Position numbers and translations under genes: made by a program
Shown: piece by piece, positions 1 through 9,764 of the stretch
How the letters are laid out: each line of letters starts with the position of its first letter
How positions within the stretch are numbered: the stretch's first letter is position 1
Source of the DNA: an uncultured Draconibacterium sp.
Lineage (GTDB): Bacteria; Bacteroidota; Bacteroidia; Bacteroidales; Prolixibacteraceae
NCBI RefSeq assembly: GCF_963677155.1
Contig: NZ_OY781884.1
Span: 2,434,134 to 2,498,133, forward strand
DNA: 64,000 bases
Direction of reading: 5' to 3'
The notes under the pieces: model-generated
Told to the model about the DNA's origin: nothing
The model's input: only the letters and a program-made list of their open reading frames with translations
The model's database searches: none

Positions 1-531
1 ATGGCAGGATTTGGAACCAATGCTTCGCTACTTCAGTCTATTTCGGTAGGAGCTACCAATTTGGTGTTCACTTTCGTGGCACTTTTCCTTATCGATAAAT
101 ACGGGCGAAGAACACTCCTTATGGCCGGATCAGTTGGGATGGTCATTTTCCTGGGTCTGCTTTCAAAGTCATTTTTTACCAATAACTACTCCGATTTTGG
201 CGGTTACGGAGTAATGATCTATCTGATGGGATTCATTGCCTTTTTTGCCTTCTCTCAGGGAGCTGTGCTTTGGGTAGTAATTTCAGAGATATTCCCCAAC
301 AAAGTACGCTCAAAGGGGCAGGCGCTGGGAAGTTTTACCCACTGGATTTTTGCCGCAGCTCTTATCTGGGGATTCCCGGTATTGAACAACACCGTCGGTG
401 GCGGTATCTCCTTTGGCTTCTTCGCGGCAATGATGGTGCTGCACTTTTTCTTTGCCTGGAAAGTATTACCCGAAACGAAAGGTAAGTCGCTGGAGGAAAT
501 TCAACAGGAAATGAAAAAACGAATCAAATAA
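1..531 (+). CDS. Sugar/H+ symporter, MFS sugar-porter family (C-terminal part, cut by window edge)
   Basis: This is the C-terminal 176 residues of an inner-membrane sugar porter, probably a fructose importer. Family signatures are visible: DKYGRR after the eighth helix (about residues 32-37), EIFPNKVRSKG after the tenth helix, and PETKGKSLEEI at the C-terminus. About five hydrophobic helices remain. Family members are about 450-500 residues, so the reading frame almost certainly continues upstream. The ATG at base 1 aligns with an internal methionine before helix 7 and is unlikely to be the start. The fructokinase begins 12 bases after the stop, which fits an import-and-phosphorylate pair for fructose released by the GH32 enzyme downstream. 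The substrate is inferred from context only. Confidence 0.9.
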   Translation: MAGFGTNASLLQSISVGATNLVFTFVALFLIDKYGRRTLLMAGSVGMVIFLGLLSKSFFTNNYSDFGGYGVMIYLMGFIAFFAFSQGAVLWVVISEIFPNKVRSKGQALGSFTHWIFAAALIWGFPVLNNTVGGGISFGFFAAMMVLHFFFAWKVLPETKGKSLEEIQQEMKKRIK

Positions 532-543
532 TACTAAACAGAC

Positions 544-1476
544 ATGGAAATTAAGAACAACGAAATATTGTGCTTTGGCGAGGTGCTTTGGGACCGTTTG
601 CCATCGGGCGCGAAAGCCGGAGGTGCCCCCATGAACGTGGCGCTTCACCTCAGTGCGATCGGTTTGGATGCTACCATTGCCAGCAGTGTAGGAAACGATG
701 AACCGGGAGCAGAGCTAAAAAAATTCCTTGAAGATTCGGGAATGTCTACCTCATACATTCAAACCGACGATAATTTGCCTACCAGTGAAGTATTGGTGCA
801 TTTGGATGATAACAACAACGCGACCTACGAAATTTGTGAACCCGTGGCCTGGGATAATATTCAACTAAATGAATCGCTTATGAAAAAAGCAAAACAGGCT
901 GGTTTGCTGATTTACGGATCACTGGCGTCGCGTAATCCTTTAACCCGCGAAACACTGATGAATTTGTTGGATTACGATGGCGTGAAATTGATTGATGTAA
1001 ATTTTCGTAAGCCATATGATTCGCGAGAAGTAGTTGAAAAGCTTTTGGAAAAAACGGATATCGTAAAACTCAACGACGAAGAATTGGAGGTTTTTGCAGG
1101 TTGGTACAACCGCCCTGATTCTGATGGGCGCAGCCTTATAGAATGGTTTGTAAAACATTATAACATTAAAATGTTGTGTGTAACCAAAGGCGAAAAAGGA
1201 GCTTTGTTGTACTGCAATGGAAAATTCTACGAACACCCCGGATTTAAAGTAAATGCTGTTGATACCGTTGGTGCCGGCGACGCATTTCTTGCCGGACTAA
1301 TTGCTTCACTGTTAAATGAAAAAGAACCTGCCGAAGCGCTGGCTTTTGCCTGTGCTACCGGAGCATTTGTGGCATCGAAAGCCGGTGCTACTCCAAAATA
1401 CGACATGGATGAAATTGAGGGAATCCTATCGAATGACCAACCAACTATCGAAAGAAATAATATTCAAATTAATTAA
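544..1476 (+). CDS. Fructokinase, PfkB/ribokinase family
   Basis: A 310-residue cytoplasmic sugar kinase that would convert imported fructose to a fructose phosphate using ATP. The N-terminus has the PfkB opening (FGEVLWDRLPSG followed by GGAPMNVALHLSAIG). The C-terminal PfkB signature DTVGAGDAFLAG lies at about residues 240-251, with D246 as the expected catalytic base and an adjacent glycine-rich anion hole. Length is normal for the family. It sits between the sugar porter and a SusC/SusD pair and is likely cotranscribed with them. Fructose as the substrate follows from the GH32 genes of the locus and the fructokinase-like N-terminus; other hexoses cannot be excluded from sequence alone. 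Confidence 0.9.
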   Translation: MEIKNNEILCFGEVLWDRLPSGAKAGGAPMNVALHLSAIGLDATIASSVGNDEPGAELKKFLEDSGMSTSYIQTDDNLPTSEVLVHLDDNNNATYEICEPVAWDNIQLNESLMKKAKQAGLLIYGSLASRNPLTRETLMNLLDYDGVKLIDVNFRKPYDSREVVEKLLEKTDIVKLNDEELEVFAGWYNRPDSDGRSLIEWFVKHYNIKMLCVTKGEKGALLYCNGKFYEHPGFKVNAVDTVGAGDAFLAGLIASLLNEKEPAEALAFACATGAFVASKAGATPKYDMDEIEGILSNDQPTIERNNIQIN

Positions 1477-1488
1477 ACTAATCTGATT

Positions 1489-4400
1489 ATGGTTAAAAGA
1501 ATCAAACTTAAAAATGCGACTAAGGGAATGTTTTTCATTCTGCTTAGTTTGTTTTCAACAATCGCATTTGCCCAGGAAATTTCGGTTTCGGGTACTGTGA
1601 AAGACGCCTCGGGCATGGCATTGCCAGGTGTAACAATTGTTGAAAAAGGAACAACAAACGGTACCATTACCGATGTTGATGGTGTTTACACTATCGATGT
1701 AGCGGGTGCCGATGCAGTGCTGCAGATTTCTTTTATTGGAATGAAATCACAGGAAATAGCAGTATCAGGCAGAACATCTATTAATATTAGCATGGAGGAC
1801 GAAACCATCGGTTTGGCAGAAGTTGTAGCCGTTGGTTATAGCGTTCAGCGAAAAGCCGATTTAACCGGTGCGGTTGAAGTGGTAGAAATGGACGCAATTG
1901 AAAATGTAAGTTTAAGTTCGGGTAACCCCATGCAGGCTTTGCAGGGCCATGTTCCGGGACTTTATATTGAAAAAACCGGTACTCCCAGTGCAACCAGCAG
2001 TCGAATTCTTATTCGTGGAGTAAATACGCTTGGAGATAACAACCCATTGTATATCATCGATGGAGTACCAACCAAAAGACCAGAGGTGTTTCAGGGACTG
2101 AGCGCCGGTTCAATTGTTTCGGTGCAGGTATTGAAAGATGCGTCAGCTTCTTCAATTTATGGAGCACGTGCATCAAACGGTGTTGTAATTGTTACCACCA
2201 AAAACGGGTCGGATAAAAAAGGTGAAGTTAGAGTAGAATTTAACTCTAACTTTTCGGTTCAAAGCGAAAAATCGCAACGATATGATATGCTGAATGCTGT
2301 TGATCGTGGCCGGGCTTTGTGGCAGGCATCGGTAAACGACGGTGTTGATCCAACAAGCGGATACGGCGAAATTTACAACTTCGACTGGAATGGTGATTAT
2401 AATAATCCTGTTCTGAATGGCGTAAGCGTTCAGCCATATGTTGGTGGAGATACGAACGTTCCTGCGGGCGATACCGATTGGCAGGATGCAACTTATGAAA
2501 CTGGTTTTGTAATCAATAACGACCTGACTGTTTCCGGCGGAACTGAAAAGTCTTCGGTATTAATGAATATTGGTTACATTAAAAATACCGGTATGCTGAA
2601 ATATACCAACTACGATCGTATTACGGCCCGTATCAATGGGCAAACCAGCATGCTGGATAATAGAGTGAAGTTTGGTATCAATGCACAGGTTGTATCGTCG
2701 AACGAAACATTGGAAACTCCCGACCTTGGTAGTGCTCCAACGCCTGGCCTGGCAATTACTTTGGCTCCAACAATTCCGTTGTACGATTTAAACGGCAATT
2801 ATGGAGGACCACTAGGATCAGGTTATTCCGACCGGAATAACCCGGTAATGATGCAGTATATTAACCGTTGGGACAATACCAATCGCAGGTATTTATTTGG
2901 CAGTGTATTTGCTGAAATTCAGCCGGTAAAGAATCTTGTACTGCGCACAACGCTCGGAATTGACTACTCGATGGTGAAAGACAAAGATATTGAACCTGCT
3001 TTTAGCAATGGTTTTATTGCACGTTCAGTAAATAACTTAAGAATTTACAATAGCGACTTCACTAGTGTAACATGGTCGAACACTGCTAATTACAAGCTTG
3101 ATATTGGTAAAAGTAAATTTGGATTCCTTTTCGGTATTGAAGCGGTGAGCGATAATTTTCAGGATTTCACCGGATATAAAGAAGGATTTTCTTCGCAAAC
3201 TGAAGAGTTTTTTGTGTTGAGCGCCGGAACCAGTAACGGAAATAGTTTTGGAACAGCAACAAGCAGCCGTTTATTCTCTCAGTTCGGAAAAATCGATTAC
3301 AACTACAACGAACGTTTTCTGGCGTCGTTCACACTACGTCGCGATGGTTCATCGCGATTCGGAGCCGATAACCGTTACGGTTTCTTCCCTGCTGCTACCT
3401 TCGGATGGCGGTTGAGCGAGGAGGAGTTTATGAGAGGAATGGAAAAAATTTCAAATCTTAAATTTCGTGCCGGTGTTGGTCGTGTTGGTAACCAGGATGT
3501 TGGTGATTTTGCCAGTCTTGGATTATTTGAACCTCGTTACGGAGCTGTGGCCAGCCAGGTTGATGGTATATTCCACAACGACTTTTTTGATGACTACTGG
3601 AATGTTGGTTCAGCTTATGCTTTAGATGGTCAGGATTCAGGAAATCTGCCTTCGGGTTTTGTGTCAGTACAAGCCGGAAACCCTGCCTTGAGATGGGAAA
3701 CAACAGATGAATTGAACCTGGGTATCGATTTCGGATTTTTCGATAGTAAGTTGGTTGGAGCATTCGATTGGTATACACGTAAAACAACCGATATTTTGAT
3801 TCAGCCACCGGTAGCTTCGGCTTTAGGTGAGGGCCAACTACAGTTCCTGAATGGAGCAACCAAGAAAAACACAGGTTGGGAATTTGCGTTGAGCTACAGA
3901 AAAAAAGTGAACAGCGACTTATCATACGAAATTGCAGGTAGTGCCAGCCACTTTGCCGATAAAATCACTGAACTTCCTGAAGAAGTTAGAACAGCTTATC
4001 CTGGTAACTCGGAGCAAACAGTTCTTGGTCATTCAGAGCTTTCGATTTTTGGTTATGTAGCTGACGGTATTTTTAAAAATCAGGGAGAAGTTGATGCACA
4101 TGCCAGTCAGGTTGGTGCTGCCCCGGGGCGTATCCGCTGGGCTGATTTGAATGATGATGGTGCAATTAACTCACTCGACCAGAAATTCCTTGGAACACTG
4201 CTTCCTAAACTAGAGTATAGTTTAAGAATTGATGTGAATTACAAAAATTTTGATTTGTCTGTTTTTGGATCGGGAGTTGCCGGAAAAACCGGTTATGATC
4301 CTTATACTTACTATAACGATTTTATTCGTGGTCGCGATAACGTAGGACCTGGTGTTTTCAAAGCCTGGACTACGCAAAATCCGGATTCAGATGTTCCTGC

Positions 4401-4677
4401 ATTAACATTGTCGGATAGCAATAACGAAACACGTACTTCCAGTTATTTGAACGTAAACGCGTCTTATTTCAAATTGCGTAACATCCAGCTTGGTTACTCG
4501 TTGCCAAAAACTGTATTGGATAAAGTTGGCATAGACAAGGTTCGCTTTTACCTGATGGCCGAAAACCTGTTTTGGATTCAAAGCAATGAATTTCAGGGAC
4601 CGGATCCGGAACGTACCGATGTAAATACCATCCCGATTCCAAGGACTTTCTCTGCCGGTGTTAATGTTGCATTCTAA
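1489..4677 (+). CDS. SusC-like TonB-dependent outer-membrane transporter (fructan locus)
   Basis: A 1062-residue outer-membrane beta-barrel transporter that imports oligosaccharides using TonB energy. It begins with a signal peptide ending near SLFSTIAFAQ. Next comes a carboxypeptidase-regulatory-like beta-sandwich (about residues 30-115; GTTNGTITDVDGVYTI), then a TonB box/plug region (EVVAVGYSVQRKADLTGAV) and a barrel running to the terminal phenylalanine. There is no N-terminal STN domain, so it does not look like a partner of an ECF sigma factor. It starts 12 bases after the fructokinase and precedes the SusD gene by 20 bases. Substrate is inferred to be fructo-oligosaccharides from the GH32 neighbours. 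Confidence 0.95.
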   Translation: MVKRIKLKNATKGMFFILLSLFSTIAFAQEISVSGTVKDASGMALPGVTIVEKGTTNGTITDVDGVYTIDVAGADAVLQISFIGMKSQEIAVSGRTSINISMEDETIGLAEVVAVGYSVQRKADLTGAVEVVEMDAIENVSLSSGNPMQALQGHVPGLYIEKTGTPSATSSRILIRGVNTLGDNNPLYIIDGVPTKRPEVFQGLSAGSIVSVQVLKDASASSIYGARASNGVVIVTTKNGSDKKGEVRVEFNSNFSVQSEKSQRYDMLNAVDRGRALWQASVNDGVDPTSGYGEIYNFDWNGDYNNPVLNGVSVQPYVGGDTNVPAGDTDWQDATYETGFVINNDLTVSGGTEKSSVLMNIGYIKNTGMLKYTNYDRITARINGQTSMLDNRVKFGINAQVVSSNETLETPDLGSAPTPGLAITLAPTIPLYDLNGNYGGPLGSGYSDRNNPVMMQYINRWDNTNRRYLFGSVFAEIQPVKNLVLRTTLGIDYSMVKDKDIEPAFSNGFIARSVNNLRIYNSDFTSVTWSNTANYKLDIGKSKFGFLFGIEAVSDNFQDFTGYKEGFSSQTEEFFVLSAGTSNGNSFGTATSSRLFSQFGKIDYNYNERFLASFTLRRDGSSRFGADNRYGFFPAATFGWRLSEEEFMRGMEKISNLKFRAGVGRVGNQDVGDFASLGLFEPRYGAVASQVDGIFHNDFFDDYWNVGSAYALDGQDSGNLPSGFVSVQAGNPALRWETTDELNLGIDFGFFDSKLVGAFDWYTRKTTDILIQPPVASALGEGQLQFLNGATKKNTGWEFALSYRKKVNSDLSYEIAGSASHFADKITELPEEVRTAYPGNSEQTVLGHSELSIFGYVADGIFKNQGEVDAHASQVGAAPGRIRWADLNDDGAINSLDQKFLGTLLPKLEYSLRIDVNYKNFDLSVFGSGVAGKTGYDPYTYYNDFIRGRDNVGPGVFKAWTTQNPDSDVPALTLSDSNNETRTSSYLNVNASYFKLRNIQLGYSLPKTVLDKVGIDKVRFYLMAENLFWIQSNEFQGPDPERTDVNTIPIPRTFSAGVNVAF

Positions 4678-4697
4678 TCAATACAAATTAAAGAATT

Positions 4698-6440
4698 ATG
4701 AAAATGAAAAATATTAAAATAGTTATAGTTGCGCTGATAAGCCTTTTGGCTGTCTCGTGCGATAATTATCTGGAAACTGAGCCGCAAGGGTTCATTTCAG
4801 CCGGAAGCCCAACGGCCGAAGGCGCTGAAGGTTTAGTTACCGCGGCTTACGCCGGAATTGGAAACAACGATATGATTGGCCCTATAGCAAGTATGTGGGT
4901 TTATGGTAGTGTGCGCTCTGATGATGCTTACAAAGGAGGCGGTGGTGTTTCCGATGTTGAGCCTTACAACTTTTACGAGCAATATAACCTTACTCAACCA
5001 TTCCAGAGTTGGTTGGCCGGTTTGCCTTATACCTGGGAAAATTATTACCGTGCTATTTCGCGTGCCAACTCGGCATTGCGCACCTTGAATGAGTTGACCG
5101 ACGAAGAATTTGCGCTGCGTCAGACAAGGATTGCTGAAGCACGTTTCCTGAGAGGACATTCGCATTTTATGTTGAAAGTGTTGTTCAAATATGTTCCTTA
5201 TATCGATGAAAGCAAGAGCAACGAAGAGATTCTTCAAACGTCAAACCGCGAATATTCAAACGATGAATTGTGGAACAAAATCGCTGAAGACTTTGAATTT
5301 GCGATGAATAATCTTCCAGAATCACAATCGCAGGTAGGTAGAGCCAATAAATATGCTGCTGCCGCTTACCTTGCAAAACTGAGATTATACCAGGCTTACG
5401 AGCAAGATGAAAACAACCAGGTGGTAAACATTAACCAAAGCCGTATGCAGGAAGTTGTTAACCTGTGCGAAATGGTTATTGCATCCGGACAGTATAGTTT
5501 ACAGGCTGATTTTGGTGAAAACTTTATGGGTGGTTACGATAATGGCCCTGAATCGGTTTTTGCTATTCAGTTTTCAATTAGCGACGGAACAACATCAGGA
5601 CGTTTGAACTTCGAGAATGGACTGAACTACCCACACGGAGCTCCACAATACGGTTGTTGCGGTTTCCATCAGCCAAGCCAGAATATGGTGAATGCTTTTG
5701 CTACCGATGAGAATGGTTTACCAAAGTTCGATTCGTTTAACGATGTTGAACTGAGTGCAGCAGATATTACTCCTGATGGTGTAACTGTTGATCCGCGTAT
5801 CGATCACTCCATTGGTATCGATGGTCACCCGTATAAATACCGTAACGAGGAATCCTATATTTTCAGCAACAGCTGGGTACGAGATCCGGGTGTTTACGGT
5901 TACTTCCAAAGTATGAAAGAACAGCAGGCTGCCGATTGTTCCTGCTACAAAAAGCAAGGGCCGTTTATGGGTGTATCAAAAAACATCGATATCATTCGTT
6001 ATGCCGATGTATTGTTAATGCAGGCTGAAGCTTATATCGAGCTGGGACAGCAGGATATGGCCCGTCCGCTGATTAATCAGGTTCGTAATCGTGCCTCTGA
6101 AAGTACCAGCAGAACTCGTTTAGCCGATGGTACTGCTCCATCAAATTATATGATTTCGGAATACGATGGAACGAATTTAGCCTGGACACAGGATAACGCA
6201 CGCAAAGCTTTACAGTGGGAGCGTCGTTTGGAGTTTGCTTTGGAAAGCCCTCGCTTTTTCGACCTGGTACGTTGGGGAATTGCAGAACCAACTTTGAATG
6301 CATACCTAGAGAAAGAGAAAACAAGAAAAGATTTCCTGAATGATGCGCAATTTACTGCCGGAAGAGACGAGTATTTTCCGATTCCGCAGCGTGAGATAGA
6401 CTTTACAAAAGGTTTGTACGAACAAAATGTTGGGTATTAA
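4698..6440 (+). CDS. SusD-like surface glycan-binding lipoprotein (fructan locus)
   Basis: A 580-residue RagB/SusD-family lipoprotein that caps the preceding SusC barrel and captures glycan. The signal peptide ends in a lipobox with the lipidated cysteine at C21 (LLAVSC), followed by DNYLETEPQG, typical of SusD N-termini. The C-terminal SusD region includes RYADVLLMQAEAYIELG, RKALQWERRLEFALE and FPIPQREI, all familiar family motifs. A strong hairpin follows the stop codon directly and may limit read-through into the two GH32-type genes. Confidence 0.95.
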   Translation: MKMKNIKIVIVALISLLAVSCDNYLETEPQGFISAGSPTAEGAEGLVTAAYAGIGNNDMIGPIASMWVYGSVRSDDAYKGGGGVSDVEPYNFYEQYNLTQPFQSWLAGLPYTWENYYRAISRANSALRTLNELTDEEFALRQTRIAEARFLRGHSHFMLKVLFKYVPYIDESKSNEEILQTSNREYSNDELWNKIAEDFEFAMNNLPESQSQVGRANKYAAAAYLAKLRLYQAYEQDENNQVVNINQSRMQEVVNLCEMVIASGQYSLQADFGENFMGGYDNGPESVFAIQFSISDGTTSGRLNFENGLNYPHGAPQYGCCGFHQPSQNMVNAFATDENGLPKFDSFNDVELSAADITPDGVTVDPRIDHSIGIDGHPYKYRNEESYIFSNSWVRDPGVYGYFQSMKEQQAADCSCYKKQGPFMGVSKNIDIIRYADVLLMQAEAYIELGQQDMARPLINQVRNRASESTSRTRLADGTAPSNYMISEYDGTNLAWTQDNARKALQWERRLEFALESPRFFDLVRWGIAEPTLNAYLEKEKTRKDFLNDAQFTAGRDEYFPIPQREIDFTKGLYEQNVGY

Positions 6441-6451
6441 TATATAGATGA

Positions 6452-6488
6452 AGATCATGGCTGGGAGTCACCCTTCCGGCCATGATCT
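6452..6488 (+). terminator. Hairpin after susD (attenuator or terminator)
   Basis: A perfect 10-bp stem is formed by AGATCATGGC (6452-6461) and GCCATGATCT (6479-6488), with a 17-nt loop and GTTTT directly after. It lies 11 bases past the SusD stop and about 35 bases before the GH32-like gene. It could end part of the transcripts or protect the upstream mRNA end, giving more SusC/SusD than enzyme. Confidence 0.7.
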
Positions 6489-6522
6489 GTTTTCGTAACT
6501 TTACTAATAAATCATTCTTCTC

Positions 6523-7992
6523 ATGAAAAGTCCGGTTCCTGTTTTATTGCTGATTTTGGTTGTTTTCTGGGGATGTACAGAAAATAAAAAAGAGGAAGCT
6601 GCTGTTTCCCTGCATTTTAATCCGGTAGATTCAATGCTTCAGAATCCGATAGCTTTAATTTATGCCGAAAACAGTTATCACTTGTTTTTCAATTCCACGG
6701 TTGACGGTGAAGAGAAGTTTGGCAAGGCTGAAAGCAATGACTTGTTAAACTGGAGCAATAAATCAATAAGTATTGAGTCGGAAGAAGCCGGAATTCAGGA
6801 TATTAAAACCATCGTAGCAGATTGGAATCAAACCACTGATTACAGTGCAGAAGCGTCTGCTTTGATTGCTTTCGGAACAGTTGCTGAGAATTATGGAGAA
6901 CTTACAATCTCATACAGCAACGACAATGGATATTCATGGAAACAAGACATAGAAAACACCATTACACTCGCTGATTTTAACGCCTCCATTCAGGATCTAA
7001 AAGTGTTTTGGCACGATGAAACACAGGCCTGGATACTGCTAACACTTTCTGGTTATGAAGTGCGTTTTTATTCATCTGCAGATTTAAAAAACTGGGAGTA
7101 TTTAAGTCGTTTTGGCGATGATGTTGCGCTGAAATCTGGATCGTGGACAAGCATCGATTTTTTCCCGATGGAAATTACGGAAACCAACGAAACGAATTGG
7201 GTGCTTTTTATCAGTGCCGATAGCGGTTCGCCTAACGAAGGCAGCGGTGTTCAGTATTTTGTTGGCAGTTTTGATGGCTTTGTTTACCAGGCGTCGCACA
7301 ATAAACCCAAATGGATTGATCATGGAAGCGATCTTTACCAGGCTGTAGTTTTATCCGATTACCGGCTCGTCAACAAAAAGCCTGTTTTAATAGGAACTTT
7401 ATACAATTTCATCTACGAAAAATTCAATATCTCAAATAATTCCTCAACCGAATTCTCGCTTGCCCGCCAACTAGCCTTGAAAGAAAGATTTTACGATTAT
7501 TATTTATTTTCAGAACCGGTAGCCATTAAGAAATTTGCAACAGAAACAATTAACGAAACAGAATTAGCCGATGGTAAATCAATCGAAAAGAACCTGAATT
7601 TGCCAATCCGAATCGAATTGACTTTCGATGTCAATAGCCGTTTATACCTCGGTATGGCGGAATCATTTGGCGTTACTATCACAACAAAGGAAGACAAGGA
7701 GCTGATCCTGGGTTATCAGGCTGAGCGAAGATATTTTTACATAGCTGACCCCTCAATACAGCGCGATTTTCCCGATAGTTGGGATGGTTTCTATTATGCA
7801 CCTTATGTAACCAACGAGCCAGAACTGGATATGACACTTATTATCGACAGGAACTCGGCCGAATTATTTGCTATGAACGGACTGATTTCCCTGTCGCGAA
7901 AGTTTTCGTTTAGCGAAGAATCGGTTCAGGTAAGCTTATTTAGAGAGACAGGAACCGTTAAGTTATTGAAAGGAACAATTACTGAATTCTAG
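6523..7992 (+). CDS. GH32-like surface lipoprotein, predicted non-catalytic (pseudo-fructanase)
   Basis: A 489-residue lipoprotein (lipobox cysteine C18, FWGC) with the five-bladed propeller plus beta-sandwich layout of GH32. It aligns with the neighbouring intact enzyme through YHLFF, LKNWEYLSRFG and GSGVQYFVGSFDG. Two catalytic carboxylates are gone. The nucleophile motif NDPNG has become QNPIA (N41 in place of Asp), and the acid/base pair EC has become TS (T209-S210). The RDP motif has become QDL, keeping only its aspartate (D158). Part of the first blade, which contains the substrate loop before HWGHA in the active paralogue, is also deleted. The reading frame is intact, so the protein is probably kept for a binding role. 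It occupies the position where fructan loci usually carry a surface glycan-binding protein. Confidence 0.85.
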   Translation: MKSPVPVLLLILVVFWGCTENKKEEAAVSLHFNPVDSMLQNPIALIYAENSYHLFFNSTVDGEEKFGKAESNDLLNWSNKSISIESEEAGIQDIKTIVADWNQTTDYSAEASALIAFGTVAENYGELTISYSNDNGYSWKQDIENTITLADFNASIQDLKVFWHDETQAWILLTLSGYEVRFYSSADLKNWEYLSRFGDDVALKSGSWTSIDFFPMEITETNETNWVLFISADSGSPNEGSGVQYFVGSFDGFVYQASHNKPKWIDHGSDLYQAVVLSDYRLVNKKPVLIGTLYNFIYEKFNISNNSSTEFSLARQLALKERFYDYYLFSEPVAIKKFATETINETELADGKSIEKNLNLPIRIELTFDVNSRLYLGMAESFGVTITTKEDKELILGYQAERRYFYIADPSIQRDFPDSWDGFYYAPYVTNEPELDMTLIIDRNSAELFAMNGLISLSRKFSFSEESVQVSLFRETGTVKLLKGTITEF

Positions 7993-8031
7993 TTCGAATA
8001 AAACGATAAATAAACCATTAAACGTAATGAT

Positions 8032-9612
8032 ATGAACCACAAGTATTTCAATTTTATGGCTGCAATAGTACTACTGTTTGCCGTGGCCTGTTCTTCCGGT
8101 ACGAAAAAAAGTGCTGAGAACGAAAACATAACAAAACCATACATTGAAAAGTATCGTCCGCAATTCCATTTCTCTCCGGATTCGGCATGGATGAACGACC
8201 CAAACGGAATGGTTTATTACGAAGGAGAATATCACCTTTTCTATCAATATTATCCTGATAGTACGGTTTGGGGTCCCATGCATTGGGGACATGCAATTAG
8301 CACCGATTTGGTACATTGGCAACACTTGCCCATTGCTTTGTATCCCGACAGTTTGGGGTATATTTTTTCCGGTAGTGCTGTTGTTGACTGGAACAATACC
8401 ACTGGATTTGGTTCGGCTGAAAATCCACCGTTGATAGCAATTTTCACCTATCACAATCCTGAAATTGCAAAGGATGGTGGTGTTGATGTGGAATCGCAAG
8501 CTATTGCCTACAGTTTGGATAAAGGACGAAGTTGGACAAAATATGAAGGGAATCCGGTTATTCCAAACGATGGAAACCGCGATTTCCGTGATCCGAATGT
8601 AATTTGGAATGAAGAGATTCAAAAATGGAATCTTGTACTGTCAGCACACGATCATGTTCAGATTTATACTTCCGATAATTTGAAAAACTGGAAACACGAA
8701 AGCGATTTTGGTATTGATGCCGGAACACACGATGGTGTTTGGGAGTGTCCCGATTTATTCCCGCTGCAGGTTGAAGGAACCGACGAAACAAAATGGGTAT
8801 TAATCGTGAATACCAATCCGGGTGGACCAAATGGAGGTTCCGGAACACAATATTTTTTGGGTGACTTTGATGGACACCGGTTTACTGCCGACTCAAAAGA
8901 AACCAGTTGGCTGGATTGGGGACGCGATAATTACGCCGGTGTAACATGGTCTGATATTCCAAAAGAAGACGGTAGACGGATTTTCCTGGGCTGGATGAGT
9001 AACTGGGCATATGCACAGGTTGTACCGACTGAGAAATGGCGCAGTGCAATGACTTTACCCCGTACGCTTTCCCTGATTAAAAAGGAGGATCAATATGTGC
9101 TGAAATCGACTCCGGTTAAAGAAACAGAGCTGTTAACGAGTAATTCAACCTCTATTAATATAGATGAGGCGTTGAAAATCTCTGGAGTTAAAGAATTGGA
9201 TATACAGGAACTAACCTTGAATCAAAGTCGCTTATCTCTGGAATTTGAAATGGGAGAAACATTGCCTGAATCATTTGGAATTCTGCTTGAAAATGAATTG
9301 GGTGAAAATATTACATTCAGCTATTCTGCATCGGCAAAGCAGTTTCAGTTTGATAGAACACAATCGGGAGACCTGAGTTTTTCAGATCAATTTTCCGGAA
9401 TCTCGGTTGCTCCGTACAAAATAGGATCGACTGTAGATCTTGAAATATTTGTGGATGCGGCATCTGCTGAAATTTTTGTAGATGGAGGAGATTTGGTAAT
9501 GACAGAGATCTTTTTTTATTCTCAACCTTTTAGCAAGCTGAAAGTTTTTGCCGACGGACAAGCACTTACTTTGATGAACGCGAAGTTTACGGGAATAAGT
9601 AGCATTTGGTAA
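8032..9612 (+). CDS. GH32 fructanase (levanase/inulinase type), lipoprotein
   Basis: A 526-residue GH32 hydrolase predicted to sit on the outer membrane through C20 (lipobox VAC). All three catalytic motifs are intact: WMNDPNG with nucleophile D56, FRDP with D187, and WECPD with acid/base E238. The C-terminal beta-sandwich of GH32 follows from about residue 360. It would release fructose or fructo-oligosaccharides from levan or inulin for the SusC/SusD pair and the downstream porter and kinase. Sequence alone does not separate endo- from exo-action or beta-2,6 from beta-2,1 specificity. It is the last + strand gene of the locus and runs into a convergent terminator. Confidence 0.95.
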   Translation: MNHKYFNFMAAIVLLFAVACSSGTKKSAENENITKPYIEKYRPQFHFSPDSAWMNDPNGMVYYEGEYHLFYQYYPDSTVWGPMHWGHAISTDLVHWQHLPIALYPDSLGYIFSGSAVVDWNNTTGFGSAENPPLIAIFTYHNPEIAKDGGVDVESQAIAYSLDKGRSWTKYEGNPVIPNDGNRDFRDPNVIWNEEIQKWNLVLSAHDHVQIYTSDNLKNWKHESDFGIDAGTHDGVWECPDLFPLQVEGTDETKWVLIVNTNPGGPNGGSGTQYFLGDFDGHRFTADSKETSWLDWGRDNYAGVTWSDIPKEDGRRIFLGWMSNWAYAQVVPTEKWRSAMTLPRTLSLIKKEDQYVLKSTPVKETELLTSNSTSINIDEALKISGVKELDIQELTLNQSRLSLEFEMGETLPESFGILLENELGENITFSYSASAKQFQFDRTQSGDLSFSDQFSGISVAPYKIGSTVDLEIFVDAASAEIFVDGGDLVMTEIFFYSQPFSKLKVFADGQALTLMNAKFTGISSIW

Positions 9613-9704
9613 AGTTACCCAATAAAAAAAAGTGTTGCATTGATATACAAATTTATTTGTTATCGTTCAAAAGCAGTTTGGGGAAATAGGGGGGAGAACA
9701 CAAC

Positions 9705-9739
9705 AAAAGCCTGATATTCAAAATGAGTATCAGGCTTTT
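9705..9739. terminator. Bidirectional terminator between convergent genes
   Basis: Left arm AAAAGCCTGATA (9705-9716) pairs with TATCAGGCTTTT (9728-9739), a 12-bp perfect stem with an 11-nt loop and A/T tails on both sides. It lies between the convergent GH32 and esterase genes and can serve both. Confidence 0.8.
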
Positions 9740-9764
9740 ATTTGTTTCGTACTTTATATCCGTT

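Noticed and set aside
1-3. ATG at base 1 as the true start of the sugar porter
   Set aside because: The protein would lack half of its helices; the residue aligns with an internal position, so the gene is simply cut by the window.
6523-7992. Annotation of the GH32-like gene as an active levanase or as a pseudogene
   Set aside because: Two catalytic residues are replaced, so activity is unlikely; yet the frame, lipobox and fold landmarks are intact over the full length, so it is not a decaying gene.
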